Notes: a model not told the origin generated them from the letters alone. Shown: positions 1-7,171, counted from the stretch's first letter. The stretch: DNA of 16,938 bases from Lachnospiraceae bacterium UBA7076 (GCA_002493625.1 DKZK01000027.1:219870-236807); one strand, 5' to 3'. Made by a program: numbers and translations.

Positions 1-138
1 ATCGGCTAACTTATCCATATAACAGTATACCTTGTCCGATTTCTCACATTCTTTTTGTAACATCTGTAATGCTTTGTATGCCGTATTATTATTTTTATCA
101 AATAACAGGGTAAAATTATCCTCGACATTTATCTCCAT
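1..138 (-). CDS. 5' part of a small HEAT-like / 'SufBD-type' conserved protein (cut by window edge)
   Basis: Only the first 46 codons are inside the window; the frame is open to the left edge. The start is ATG at 138 with a GGGAG ribosome binding site 9-10 nt upstream. The visible protein begins MEINVEDNFTLLFDKNNNTA and continues with an acidic, helical stretch. From memory this matches the start of a family of about 150-aa clostridial proteins often labelled SufBD protein, which look like small HEAT-repeat proteins. That family label is recall, not a search result, and no biochemical role is claimed. It is divergent from the 155-aa protein gene starting at 338, with a 200-nt shared intergenic region. 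Confidence 0.55.
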   Translation of the reverse strand, partial: MEINVEDNFTLLFDKNNNTAYKALQMLQKECEKSDKVYCYMDKLAD

Positions 139-271
139 ACTATTTAATCTCCCATATCTTAAATTTTAATTTCTACTATATCACATTTTTCACAACCAAA
201 TTTACCTTTTCTATTTTTCTATTCAGCTTGACACTATATAGAAAAAAACTGCCGCACTTTAGAGAGCCTTA

Positions 272-300
272 GTGACATTTGAATTTTCTTATGGTATAGT
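272..300 (+). promoter_or_regulatory. Sigma-70-type promoter for the 155-aa protein gene
   Basis: GTGACA (272-277) and TATAGT (295-300) are separated by 17 nt, each one base from consensus. The gene start lies 37 nt downstream of the -10 box, with GAGGAG at 322-327 as its ribosome binding site. Confidence 0.65.
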
Positions 301-337
301 GAAGCTCCACTTTAAAAAGACGAGGAGTTGACAATAT

Positions 338-805
338 ATGCCACAAATGAACAAAGGCGGTAAATTCATTTTCGGAAAATCACTGATACGAGATAACTTG
401 ACAATCCATATCCCAACACAGGCACTTACAGAGTACAACGCCACAGCAGAGGGAAAAGTCTATCTTTTTACCGGAAGCAAGGTTACCGGCGGTTTTTGCG
501 TGACAAGAAAAGGATTGTTAGAACCATCAAAGCTGGGAAACATTCTTACTGATAATCCGGCTTTACAAAAATATCAGACCACAGAGGGCGAATTTATCAA
601 ATACAAAGGACGGTCATACTGTTGGATAACTATTTCAGAGAATGGTGTGATTCAGCTTAATCAGCAGATATTGGACTTCCTTAATCTGAAAATCGGAATG
701 AAGCTTTTATCTATCCGAAGCAGCGATATTGCATTTACAATGGGTGCAACATATCCACTATTGGAAAGAGCCGATAATTATGAGGGAGAAATTGAAATCT
801 ATTAA
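338..805 (+). CDS. Conserved 155-aa protein with two AbrB-like halves
   Basis: Start ATG at 338 is supported by GAGGAG 10 nt upstream and a good promoter at 272-300. I recognise the general type (a small conserved protein of Firmicutes and some archaea) but not a named function. Two segments look alike. Residues about 20-49 (NLTIHIPTQAL... ending VYLFTGSK) and 102-131 (NGVIQLNQQIL... ending LLSIRSSD) both show beta strand, short helix, a glycine and two more strands. This is the pattern of AbrB/MraZ/SpoVT swapped-hairpin DNA-binding domains, usually about 45-50 aa. If real, this is a tandem AbrB-like protein and could act as a transcription factor; that is inference. It is convergent with the hydrolase gene ending at 838, with no clear terminator between them. 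Confidence 0.8.
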   Translation: MPQMNKGGKFIFGKSLIRDNLTIHIPTQALTEYNATAEGKVYLFTGSKVTGGFCVTRKGLLEPSKLGNILTDNPALQKYQTTEGEFIKYKGRSYCWITISENGVIQLNQQILDFLNLKIGMKLLSIRSSDIAFTMGATYPLLERADNYEGEIEIY

Positions 806-837
806 ACAATCATCCACACATTTTTGCAAATTGGGTT

Positions 838-1440
838 TTAACGCATTGCCGCTTTCATCCAGTCGTCTAAAAAAGCAAGTTGCTCGCTGGTATGAAACCA
901 ATGCTCCCCATTTTCCATTACAGTAAGATGTGCATTATGGCTGGTAATAAATTCATTTACTGTTTGACGGGATACAAGGTTATCATTTCCTGCATATAAG
1001 ATTTCTGTGGGAACATTCCATGTTATAGGATTTTTCCTGACAAAGCATAAATAGTTCCATGATAGTGTTTCTCCAAAATCCGTAGGAATTTCTCCCCTTT
1101 CATGTAAATCCTGTTCCGATATATTGGCCCAATTCATCATATCCAGTATAAGACGTTCCATATCAAGTACAGGCGATATAAATAAAGCCTTTTCCAAATC
1201 ACAATTCTGTAATGTGTGCATTGCAAAATATGCCCCTACACTGTTTGCAATCACATAAATATAATCGTATCTTTCACGCACTTCATTATAGACCGATTGA
1301 ATTTGATTTTCCACAATCCAAGGCAGATAATCATTGAAGTCTATCCCGATAATATCAAAACCAATACAATTTTTCTTGTACTGCTCTGCTTCTAAATAAC
1401 TTCCACCTTTTCCATGTATATATAAAATTACATTTTTCAT
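838..1440 (-). CDS. Small alpha/beta-hydrolase
   Basis: A 200-aa alpha/beta-hydrolase-fold protein, probably a cytosolic serine esterase or lipase-like enzyme of unknown substrate. The start ATG at 1440 has GGAG about 10 nt upstream. Visible elements: strand plus oxyanion loop ILYIHGKGGS (residues 5-14); nucleophile elbow IANSVGAYF with Ser67 (A-N-S-V-G, the first Gly of GxSxG replaced by Ala); the acid Asp153 in YAGNDNLV; and the base His180 in GEHWF. A full triad is therefore present and the gene looks intact. The length is short for the fold, with a small cap (about residues 95-140). It lies downstream of two short broken ORFs on the same strand and may share their promoter at about 1798. 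Confidence 0.85.
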   Translation of the reverse strand: MKNVILYIHGKGGSYLEAEQYKKNCIGFDIIGIDFNDYLPWIVENQIQSVYNEVRERYDYIYVIANSVGAYFAMHTLQNCDLEKALFISPVLDMERLILDMMNWANISEQDLHERGEIPTDFGETLSWNYLCFVRKNPITWNVPTEILYAGNDNLVSRQTVNEFITSHNAHLTVMENGEHWFHTSEQLAFLDDWMKAAMR

Positions 1441-1511
1441 AATAGCACTTCTCCAGTCCCTGATTTCATCTGATTTTCACTTTCAATCATCAACTATAAT
1501 TAAATCAAGAC

Positions 1512-1643
1512 CTATAATAAATCACAAATTGTATTTCTCCAAAATCCATCTGCATTCATAGCATTTCTATCTATAGGTCGTCTGATTGTAAACTTATTTA
1601 ACCATCCTTCTGAAATTAAATTATTTGCAAAAATTTTAGTCAT
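1512..1643 (-). CDS. Short ORF (43 aa), probably a remnant
   Basis: The ATG overlaps the stop of the preceding 42-codon ORF (AATGACTAA). The 43-aa product reads like real protein near its end (RRPIDRNAMNADGFWRN), but I do not recognise it. It has no ribosome binding site of its own. It may be the 3' end of a gene whose middle was lost together with the rest of the tyrosine phosphatase upstream, or a translationally coupled small gene. The first explanation is more likely given the truncation next to it. Confidence 0.35.
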   Translation of the reverse strand: MTKIFANNLISEGWLNKFTIRRPIDRNAMNADGFWRNTICDLL

Positions 1644-1764
1644 TATCTAATAACCACCGGATTTCTTCATCAGTCAGCTTCTCCGGAAAATCACTTCTAA
1701 CATATTGGTTTGTACCTGTCGGCAGCACTCGCGTATTTCTTGTCGATTGCAATAAAGAACTCAT
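1636..1764 (-). pseudogene. Truncated tyrosine/serine phosphatase N-terminus (42 codons)
   Basis: This ORF starts with ATG at 1764 after GAGG and ends after 42 codons. The product (LLQSTRNTRVLPTGTNQYVR, then SDFPEKLTDEEIRWLLDND) resembles the first 40 residues of the Y_phosphatase3 family. In those proteins an opening like QSTKNTRDLGG is followed by a sequence ending in RSD, then by LTxEDIxxLLxxxI and the DLR strand. Here the frame stops where the ITTVVDLR strand would come, and no HCxxGxxR catalytic loop follows, so no enzyme can be made. It sits just downstream of promoter-module copy C (-10 at 1798-1803). The family assignment is by recall. Confidence 0.5.
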
Positions 1765-1793
1765 CTAAATAACCTCATCACAAATATTGATTT

Positions 1794-1866
1794 TTTGATT
1801 ATATCATTTCCGTTTTTCATTTACCACTACTTTGATTATAACATGGCGTCCATAGCAAGACTCCAC
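1794..1866 (-). promoter_or_regulatory. Upstream promoter module, copy C
   Basis: On the minus strand it reads a GTGG-rich start with GCTATG, then TAGTGGTAAAT, then a TATAAT at 1798-1803 followed by CAAA. It matches copies A and B best in the TAGTGGTAAAT segment and the final TATAATCAAA. A second TATAATCAAA lies at 1831-1840, so this copy has two -10-like boxes. It precedes the truncated phosphatase ORF. Confidence 0.5.
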
Positions 1867-1877
1867 CCCCGTCAATG

Positions 1878-1906
1878 TTGCAAATTCCGACATTTTTTAT
1901 TATAAT
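1878..1906 (+). promoter_or_regulatory. Promoter of the partner-switch / phosphorelay operon
   Basis: TTGCAA (1878-1883) and TATAAT (1901-1906) are spaced by 17 nt. The expected leader before the first gene (ATG 1994) is about 80 nt. All four downstream genes have small gaps, so this promoter probably drives the whole operon. Confidence 0.7.
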
Positions 1907-1993
1907 TAAATTGTTTTATACCCAATATTAAGTGTATGCAAAAAGTAACGCCCAGATGGAAAAATATCATTAAAGAACGGGAAGGGAGATACG

Positions 1994-2296
1994 ATGAATA
2001 TTGAGAAGAAGCAAAACGGAAATGAAATAACACTTATGCCGGTTGGAAGGCTGGAAACGACAACGGCTCCCCAGTTAGAGGAACAGATTAATGCAGTGCT
2101 GGAAGATGCAGAAAAGCTGATATTGGATTTTCAGGGTCTGGAATACCTTTCGTCCGCAGGATTACGCGTCCTTTTGTCAACGCATAAGGCATTTATGAAA
2201 CGAGGCAGCGGCGAGCTGGTAATATGCCATGTCAACGAGACAATTCATGAAGTTTTTGAACTCACAGGTTTTTTGGATATTCTGAATATAGAATAA
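1994..2296 (+). CDS. STAS-domain anti-sigma-factor antagonist (SpoIIAA/RsbV type)
   Basis: A 100-aa single STAS domain. The conserved segment LILDFQGLEYLSSAGLRVLL (residues 42-61) carries the SxG phosphorylation loop; aligned with SpoIIAA, the phospho-acceptor is Ser54. In this family the unphosphorylated protein binds the cognate HATPase anti-sigma factor and releases its client, the ATPase phosphorylates the serine, and a PP2C phosphatase reverses this. All three components are present here (ATPase gene next door, SpoIIE-type phosphatase at 5496-6914). The start ATG at 1994 has AAGGGAG at 1982-1988. It is the first gene of the operon, 14 nt before the next. No sigma factor gene is visible, so the final client is unknown. 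Confidence 0.93.
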   Translation: MNIEKKQNGNEITLMPVGRLETTTAPQLEEQINAVLEDAEKLILDFQGLEYLSSAGLRVLLSTHKAFMKRGSGELVICHVNETIHEVFELTGFLDILNIE

Positions 2297-2310
2297 GTTA
2301 GGAGCGATAT

Positions 2311-2718
2311 ATGAAAGAATTAACGGTTGATGCGGTATTGGGTAGCATTCCGGTCGTTACGGAATTTGTTGACGAACAGCTGGAGCAGTTTGGCTGCCCG
2401 ATGAAAGCACAGGTGCAGATTGACATTGCAATCGATGAACTATTCAGCAATATTGTCCATTATGCCTATCATCCTGAAGTCGGACCGGCAACAGTGCGGG
2501 TGGAAGTGGTGGATGAGCCGCTTTCGGTCATCATCACCTTTATCGATCAGGGCGTGCCTTATGATCCGCTTTCCAAGGAGGACCCTGATGTGACGCTGTC
2601 TGCGGAGGAACGGGAAATAGGCGGGCTGGGTATTTATATCGTTAAAAAGAATATGAACGAAATTACCTACGAATATAAAGACGGTCGAAATATTCTAAAA
2701 ATACGCAAGGAGTTATAG
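2311..2718 (+). CDS. RsbW/SpoIIAB-like serine-protein kinase ATPase (HATPase_c_2)
   Basis: A 135-aa GHKL ATPase. The N box is AIDELFSNIVHYAY (residues 40-53, with catalytic Glu43 and Mg-binding Asn47), the G1 box is IDQGVPYDP (Asp79, Gly81) and the G2 box is IGGLGIYIVKK (103-113). The length and lone ATPase domain fit anti-sigma factors or switch kinases that phosphorylate a STAS partner. GGAG lies 6 nt before ATG 2311. It sits between the STAS gene and the hybrid kinase, and its last codons carry the kinase's ribosome binding site (AAGGAG, 2707-2712), implying translational coupling. It may instead bind a non-sigma client, since no sigma factor is nearby. Confidence 0.92.
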   Translation: MKELTVDAVLGSIPVVTEFVDEQLEQFGCPMKAQVQIDIAIDELFSNIVHYAYHPEVGPATVRVEVVDEPLSVIITFIDQGVPYDPLSKEDPDVTLSAEEREIGGLGIYIVKKNMNEITYEYKDGRNILKIRKEL

Positions 2719-2723
2719 CACAA

Positions 2724-5075
2724 ATGCCGGAACAAAAGGATTATAAAAATTTATATAAAGAGATAGTCACCAATCTGCTGGAGGGTGTCATGGTAATCAG
2801 CATGAAGGGAAAAATTACCATGCTGAATCCGGCGGCAGAACATATCCTTGGTCTTACACAGGAGGATATTGGCAATTCTTTCCTTAATTTATTTCTGACA
2901 AGGGATGGCACAGACGACTTCAACGAGGTAATACTGAATTTGATTCATGAAAAAGATAAAGTAAGCAATATGCCGGTGGACTACTTGCGGGAAGGGGAAA
3001 TCAGAAATCTGTCCCTGACGACAAGCTACATACACAGCGACGGGGAAAAATCGGTTGTTGTGGTAATGGAGGACGTTACAGAGCTGAACGAACTCCGTGA
3101 CGCCAAGACCGCTTTGGACAAAATTAAAAAACTTAATATGGAATATGAAAAGGCAAAGGATGAAGCGGTCAGGGCAAATGAGGCAAAGAGCCTGTTTTTA
3201 TCCAATATGTCCCATGAAATCAGGACACCTATCAATGCGGTGCTTGGCATGAATGAAATGATTCTCCGTGAATGCAGGGACGAGCAGCTTCTTTCTTACG
3301 CCGCCAATGTGCAAAGCTCCGGCAAGACGCTGTTGTTTTTGATTAATGATATTCTTGATATGTCAAAAATTGAGTCCGGCAAAATGGAGATTGTGGAGGT
3401 TGAATATGAGCTGGAAAATCTGCTGATGGACCTTTGGAATATCATATATCTGCGTGCGCAGGAAAAAGGACTGAGCATCCGTTTTACATTGGACCGGACA
3501 ATGCCAAAAATGCTGTTTGGAGACGACGTAAGGATTAAACAGATTGTAACCAATTTATTGACCAATGCTGTGAAATATACCCCGCAAGGCGGCATTGAAC
3601 TAAAAGCGGCATATGAAAATACGGGTGGCGAACAACTTTTGTTAAAGATTTCCGTCAAAGATACGGGCATGGGAATCCGCCAGGAAGACATGGGAAAGCT
3701 GTTCGAGAGCTTTCAAAGGCTGGATGAGGAAAAGAACCGCAACATTGAGGGAACCGGTCTTGGCATGAATATCACAATGTCGCTACTGAAGCTGATGGGC
3801 GGAGAAATGAAGGTAACAAGCGAGTACGGAAAGGGTTCCGAGTTTACCGTCACAATTCCACAGAGGATTATATGCGGTGAACCTGTGGGCGATTTCGATA
3901 CCATCATAAAGAAACGGGAAAAGAACATTACAAAGACGTCACAGAGCTTTGCGGCTCCGGAGGCAAGCGTGCTTGTGGTGGATGACAACAGTATGAACCT
4001 TACCGTGTTCAAATCCCTGCTGAAACGTACAAAAATGAAAATTACAACGGCTGATTCCGGCAGAAAATGTCTTGAGCTTGTCAAGAAAGAAAAATTCCAT
4101 ATCATCTTTATGGACCATATGATGCCGGAGATGGACGGAATTGAAACACTCCATGAAATGCAAGGCTTGTCAGATTTTCCAAATCACGATACTCCGGTGA
4201 TTGTCCTGACAGCAAACGCAATGTCCGGAGCCAGGGAAAGCTACCTGAAGGAAGGTTTTGTGGATTTCCTGACGAAGCCCATCGACAGTGACCTGCTGGA
4301 ACAGACGGCGAAAAAATATATTCCTGAAGATTTGTTGCAGCATCCTGAGGAAGACATACAGAATACGGAAGAACAGCCAGTGAACGACGTATTGAATATG
4401 AAAAAACAGCCGCAGGAAAACGTATTGGATTCGAAGGCGCAGCCAACGGATTCCGATTATGAAAGTTATCTCTCCTATGGTATTTCCATAACAAACGGAC
4501 TTGCCCTTGCCAGAAATGACGAGGAAATGTATCTGGAGCTTGTGAGAATGTTTTTGAAGGAACGCAAAAAACAGGAGGAGATGCACAGGTTCATTGAGGA
4601 ACAGAACCAGAAGGATTATGCAATCTGGGTGCATGGTCTGAAAGGAAATGCAAGAACGCTTGGCGCAGACACGCTGGCAGATATGGCATTTGAACATGAG
4701 AAGCAAAGTAAGGCGGGCAATATGGATTATGTGGTCGGGCATTGGGAAGAACTGCTTGCCGTCTGGGAAAAGACACTGGAAGGATTTCAGGAGTTTATCA
4801 ATGCCAATGGCGGAGAGGAAACGGATAAATATAGCTCAGTGGATGAAGGCGGCGAAATGCTCACACTGACGGAGCAGGACCTTTCTAAAGCGGCGGCATT
4901 GTTGGAAGACTTTGAAACGGAACAGGCAGTAACGCTTTTAAAGAGCTGGATTAGCAGCCCATTAGAACCATCCATGCATGAGCGCATTAAAAATGCACTG
5001 ATTGCCATAGAAGATGATTTTGACGAAGATATGGCAATCGAGCTGTTAAAAATGAACAATGAATCAATAAATTAG
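2724..5075 (+). CDS. Hybrid sensor histidine kinase: PAS-HisKA-HATPase-REC-HPt
   Basis: 783 aa with no transmembrane segment, so probably cytosolic. Domain order: PAS (about 10-120, ending in the usual MEDVTE); helix linker (125-155); HisKA with SNMSHEIRTP and phospho-acceptor His164; HATPase with N box RIKQIVTNLLTNAVKY (270-285), G1 DTGMGI (313-318), F box LFESFQ and G2 GTGLGMNI (343-350); REC (414-530) with Asp420/421, acceptor Asp464, Thr496 and Lys518; a low-complexity linker (540-578); HPt with IWVHGLKGNARTLGA, acceptor His637; and a C-terminal helical tail. Every phosphotransfer residue is present, so His-Asp-His relay within one chain and onward to the stand-alone REC (5104-5499) is expected. 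ATG 2724 lies 5 nt after the previous stop, with AAGGAG 11 nt upstream. The ligand is unknown. Confidence 0.95.
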   Translation: MPEQKDYKNLYKEIVTNLLEGVMVISMKGKITMLNPAAEHILGLTQEDIGNSFLNLFLTRDGTDDFNEVILNLIHEKDKVSNMPVDYLREGEIRNLSLTTSYIHSDGEKSVVVVMEDVTELNELRDAKTALDKIKKLNMEYEKAKDEAVRANEAKSLFLSNMSHEIRTPINAVLGMNEMILRECRDEQLLSYAANVQSSGKTLLFLINDILDMSKIESGKMEIVEVEYELENLLMDLWNIIYLRAQEKGLSIRFTLDRTMPKMLFGDDVRIKQIVTNLLTNAVKYTPQGGIELKAAYENTGGEQLLLKISVKDTGMGIRQEDMGKLFESFQRLDEEKNRNIEGTGLGMNITMSLLKLMGGEMKVTSEYGKGSEFTVTIPQRIICGEPVGDFDTIIKKREKNITKTSQSFAAPEASVLVVDDNSMNLTVFKSLLKRTKMKITTADSGRKCLELVKKEKFHIIFMDHMMPEMDGIETLHEMQGLSDFPNHDTPVIVLTANAMSGARESYLKEGFVDFLTKPIDSDLLEQTAKKYIPEDLLQHPEEDIQNTEEQPVNDVLNMKKQPQENVLDSKAQPTDSDYESYLSYGISITNGLALARNDEEMYLELVRMFLKERKKQEEMHRFIEEQNQKDYAIWVHGLKGNARTLGADTLADMAFEHEKQSKAGNMDYVVGHWEELLAVWEKTLEGFQEFINANGGEETDKYSSVDEGGEMLTLTEQDLSKAAALLEDFETEQAVTLLKSWISSPLEPSMHERIKNALIAIEDDFDEDMAIELLKMNNESIN
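4353..4451 (+). repeat. Degenerate 10-12-aa tandem repeat in the kinase REC-HPt linker
   Basis: Three consecutive units encode DIQNTEEQPVN, DVLNMKKQPQEN and VLDSKAQPTD. Each has a hydrophobic-rich start and a central charged-QP motif. The DNA copies share segments such as GTATTGRAT and CAGCC. This is probably an expandable flexible linker between REC and HPt. Confidence 0.55.
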
Positions 5076-5089
5076 CGCTAAAAAAGCGC
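5075..5089 (+). promoter_or_regulatory. Small hairpin between the kinase and REC genes
   Basis: GCGCT, a five-A loop and AGCGC form a 5-bp stem starting in the kinase stop codon (TAG 5073-5075). There is no T tract, so it is not a terminator. It could alter the ratio of kinase to REC protein by RNA processing or by affecting coupling. Confidence 0.35.
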
Positions 5090-5103
5090 AGAAACGAGGG
5101 AAA

Positions 5104-5499
5104 ATGATGTTGAATAAGAAAATGATTGTAGCTGTGGACGACAGTAATATCACATTGAAAAGGCTGACAAAAGTATTGGGCGAGCAATATGATTTACATG
5201 CATTTTCGGTTGGAAACCGGGCGCTTAAGTTTTTGAAAGACAGGACACCGGATCTGGTAATTCTGGATATTGATATGCCGGAAATCGACGGATATGAAAT
5301 GCTGAAATCCATTCGGGAAACAGAGCATTTGAAAAATGTGCCGGTTCTTTTCCTGACGTCCAACAACGATAAAAGTAATGTCATCAAGGCTGTAACGGAA
5401 GGCATAAACGATTATGTGGTAAAGCCCATCGACGAGGAAATCCTGATGAAAAAGATACACACATTTTTAAATGACACGCCAAATAAAAGCCTGGATTAG
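5104..5499 (+). CDS. Stand-alone receiver-domain response regulator
   Basis: 131 aa, REC only, with no DNA-binding or enzymatic output. Key residues: Asp12/Asp13 (VAVDDS), acceptor Asp55 (VILDIDMPEIDG), Thr85 (LFLTS) and Lys107 (VVKP). The start ATG at 5104 has GAGGG 4-5 nt upstream; ATG 5107 is an alternative. It is the last gene of the operon, 28 nt after the hybrid kinase whose HPt is its likely phosphodonor. A REC-only protein usually works by protein contact; here the natural candidates are the operon's STAS/ATPase pair or the converging phosphatase (inference). Its TAG (5497-5499) overlaps the TAA of the phosphatase gene (5496-5498) tail to tail. Confidence 0.93.
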   Translation: MMLNKKMIVAVDDSNITLKRLTKVLGEQYDLHAFSVGNRALKFLKDRTPDLVILDIDMPEIDGYEMLKSIRETEHLKNVPVLFLTSNNDKSNVIKAVTEGINDYVVKPIDEEILMKKIHTFLNDTPNKSLD

Positions 5500-6914
5500 G
5501 CAGGATGGTATGCCAGATACTCCACGCAGAGCATGGTAATGTCATCAAACTGTGGGGCATCACCAACAAATGCATCAATATCCGCTTTAATTATAGGAAG
5601 AAGTTCTGCGGGCGGTCTTGCAGTATTTTTGACAAGAACGTCCGTAAGCCGTTCCATGCCATAAAGTTCCTTGGCTGCATTTGTGGCTTCCGTTATGCCG
5701 TCCGTATACTGGAAAATTTTATCCCCCGGTGAAAGCTGAATGGAGCCGCTCTGATATTTCACGCCTTCCATACCTGCCAGCACAAATCCCGCGCGAAGCC
5801 TGTGTGGCTCATAAGCGCTGCCTGATTTTGCAATAAATGGCATTTCATGTCCGGCATTCACAAAGCAGAATTCACCTGTCACAAGATCCAAAACTCCCTC
5901 AAAAGCGGTAATAAACAATCCTTCGTTATTGGATTTACAAAGCAATTCGTTCACTTCCGTAAAAACCGTTCCAAGGTCCGTGTCAGGCTTTGTATGGTCA
6001 TTAATCAGGGTTTTTCCGATTACCATAAATAACGCGGCGGGCACGCCTTTTCCGGAAACGTCTGCAATAACAATGGCAAGATGGGTCTCATCCACCATAA
6101 AGAAATCGTAGAAATCACCACCCACTTCCTTTGCCGGATTCATGGTAGCGTAAATATCAAACTCAGGGCGATCCGGAAAAGCAGGGAAAATACACGGAAG
6201 CATATCCGCCTGAATACGGGTCGCAACGTCCAGCTCCGTAGAAATTCGCTGTCGTTCCTCACTGTCTTTAATCTGCCGTTCCAATAATTTCCGAGTCCGC
6301 CCTGCTACAGTAGTGCATATGGATGATAAACCGAGAAGGATTAATGCCCGCGGGACTACAAAGAAAATCGTGGCATCATACAGCATCGAGCCTGTAATCA
6401 CCCTTTTATCTATGTCCGGTTCCATAATTAACAGGTTCAAATCCCCCTCACCGATATACATACCAACATAGATGGATGCGGAAAAAAGCACCCATGAAGC
6501 TACAAGCGTAAGACGGGTAAGCTTCCGTGAATAATAATGGCAGCTTAATGCCAGCGGTACCGCCCATGCGAGGACACCGTGTTTTGGCATAGCGGAAGAC
6601 AGGATAAAAATACTTGTAATGCCGCACATGATAATGGCGTACTTCAGCCAAAGGGGTTGTCCTCCTGTTATTTTGCAAAGCAAAGCAGGCAGCAGAAAAA
6701 GCAGGATGGTGATTGGCATTCCGATATTCATAATCTTATCCGGAATGATAAAGATTCCCACAAGATTAAGTATCCATGCCATCGCGCCGACACCGCCGCA
6801 TACGGCAAGACATCTCGCCGCATATCTGTTGGCCTCCGTTTCATTTTTAACGAGCGCTTCCCATTGCAGCTCCGTACCGATATTATCCGTTTTGCTTCTG
6901 GTAATTTTTTTCAC
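5496..6914 (-). CDS. Membrane-anchored SpoIIE/RsbU-type PP2C serine phosphatase
   Basis: 472 aa from GTG 6914. I prefer this to the upstream ATG at 6953 (485 aa) because AAGGCGG lies 7 nt before the GTG while the ATG has no ribosome binding site. About six hydrophobic helices fill the N-terminal half (residues about 35-205 from the GTG). A short coiled coil follows (RKLLERQIKDSEERQRISTE), then a SpoIIE domain. Metal-binding acidic motifs are all visible: VGGDFYDFF, IADVSGKGVPAALFM, YTDGITEA and QFDDITML. In this family the enzyme dephosphorylates a phospho-STAS protein, so the STAS product of 1994-2296 is the expected substrate and the membrane part the sensor. It is convergent with the operon and has its own promoter(s) at 6986 and 7066. 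Confidence 0.93.
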   Translation of the reverse strand: MKKITRSKTDNIGTELQWEALVKNETEANRYAARCLAVCGGVGAMAWILNLVGIFIIPDKIMNIGMPITILLFLLPALLCKITGGQPLWLKYAIIMCGITSIFILSSAMPKHGVLAWAVPLALSCHYYSRKLTRLTLVASWVLFSASIYVGMYIGEGDLNLLIMEPDIDKRVITGSMLYDATIFFVVPRALILLGLSSICTTVAGRTRKLLERQIKDSEERQRISTELDVATRIQADMLPCIFPAFPDRPEFDIYATMNPAKEVGGDFYDFFMVDETHLAIVIADVSGKGVPAALFMVIGKTLINDHTKPDTDLGTVFTEVNELLCKSNNEGLFITAFEGVLDLVTGEFCFVNAGHEMPFIAKSGSAYEPHRLRAGFVLAGMEGVKYQSGSIQLSPGDKIFQYTDGITEATNAAKELYGMERLTDVLVKNTARPPAELLPIIKADIDAFVGDAPQFDDITMLCVEYLAYHPA

Positions 6915-6985
6915 TGCTCCGCCTTCCCTCGGTGACAACCGATATTTCATCATCTTGTATTTGCTTTATACAGTATTTTGGTATT

Positions 6986-7014
6986 ATTATACCACGCCGA
7001 CTAACGTCTCCGTG
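6986..7014 (-). promoter_or_regulatory. Proximal promoter with inverted repeat, phosphatase gene
   Basis: An extended -10 (TGG then TATAAT, the hexamer being 6986-6991) has no good -35. In its place is an inverted repeat, CACG-cc-GAC-taac-GTC-tc-CGTG, at 6993-7014 on the plus strand. It touches the -10 box, so it could be an operator for an activator or repressor. Confidence 0.5.
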
Positions 7015-7065
7015 TCTGTTTTCACCTTATGGTGATGCCCGCAAGCGTACATCGCTGCAAAACTC

Positions 7066-7076
7066 ATTATACCATA
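7066..7076 (-). promoter_or_regulatory. Distal extended -10 promoter, phosphatase gene
   Basis: ATGG followed by TATAAT (7066-7071 on the minus strand) forms a second TGn extended -10. Transcription from here would make a leader of about 145 nt. That leader contains a CACC/GGTG palindrome (7022-7033) and the inverted repeat at 6993-7014. Confidence 0.4.
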
Positions 7077-7171
7077 TTGTCGATTTCTATCTATTCTATC
7101 ATATAATGGAACATTTTGTATAGCAGATAAGTAAATCTAATGGGAAGGTGTCACGCCCTACATTTTAAATC

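Noticed and set aside
228..256. TTGACA at 228-233 as the -35 of the 155-aa gene promoter
   Set aside because: No -10-like hexamer occurs 16-18 nt downstream; the GTGACA/TATAGT pair at 272-300 is much better.
4353..4451. CRISPR or other DNA repeat array
   Set aside because: The repetition is a degenerate protein-level linker inside the kinase gene; there are no regular spacers.
3026..4776. Several long minus-strand ORFs opposite the hybrid kinase
   Set aside because: They are antisense shadows: the plus-strand frame carries every kinase, REC and HPt motif, and the shadows lack ribosome binding sites and recognisable domains.
6579..7123. Plus-strand ORFs opposite and beyond the SpoIIE phosphatase start
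   Set aside because: Ser/Pro/Cys-rich translations with no motif; they lie antisense to the membrane-domain codons and run into promoter sequence.
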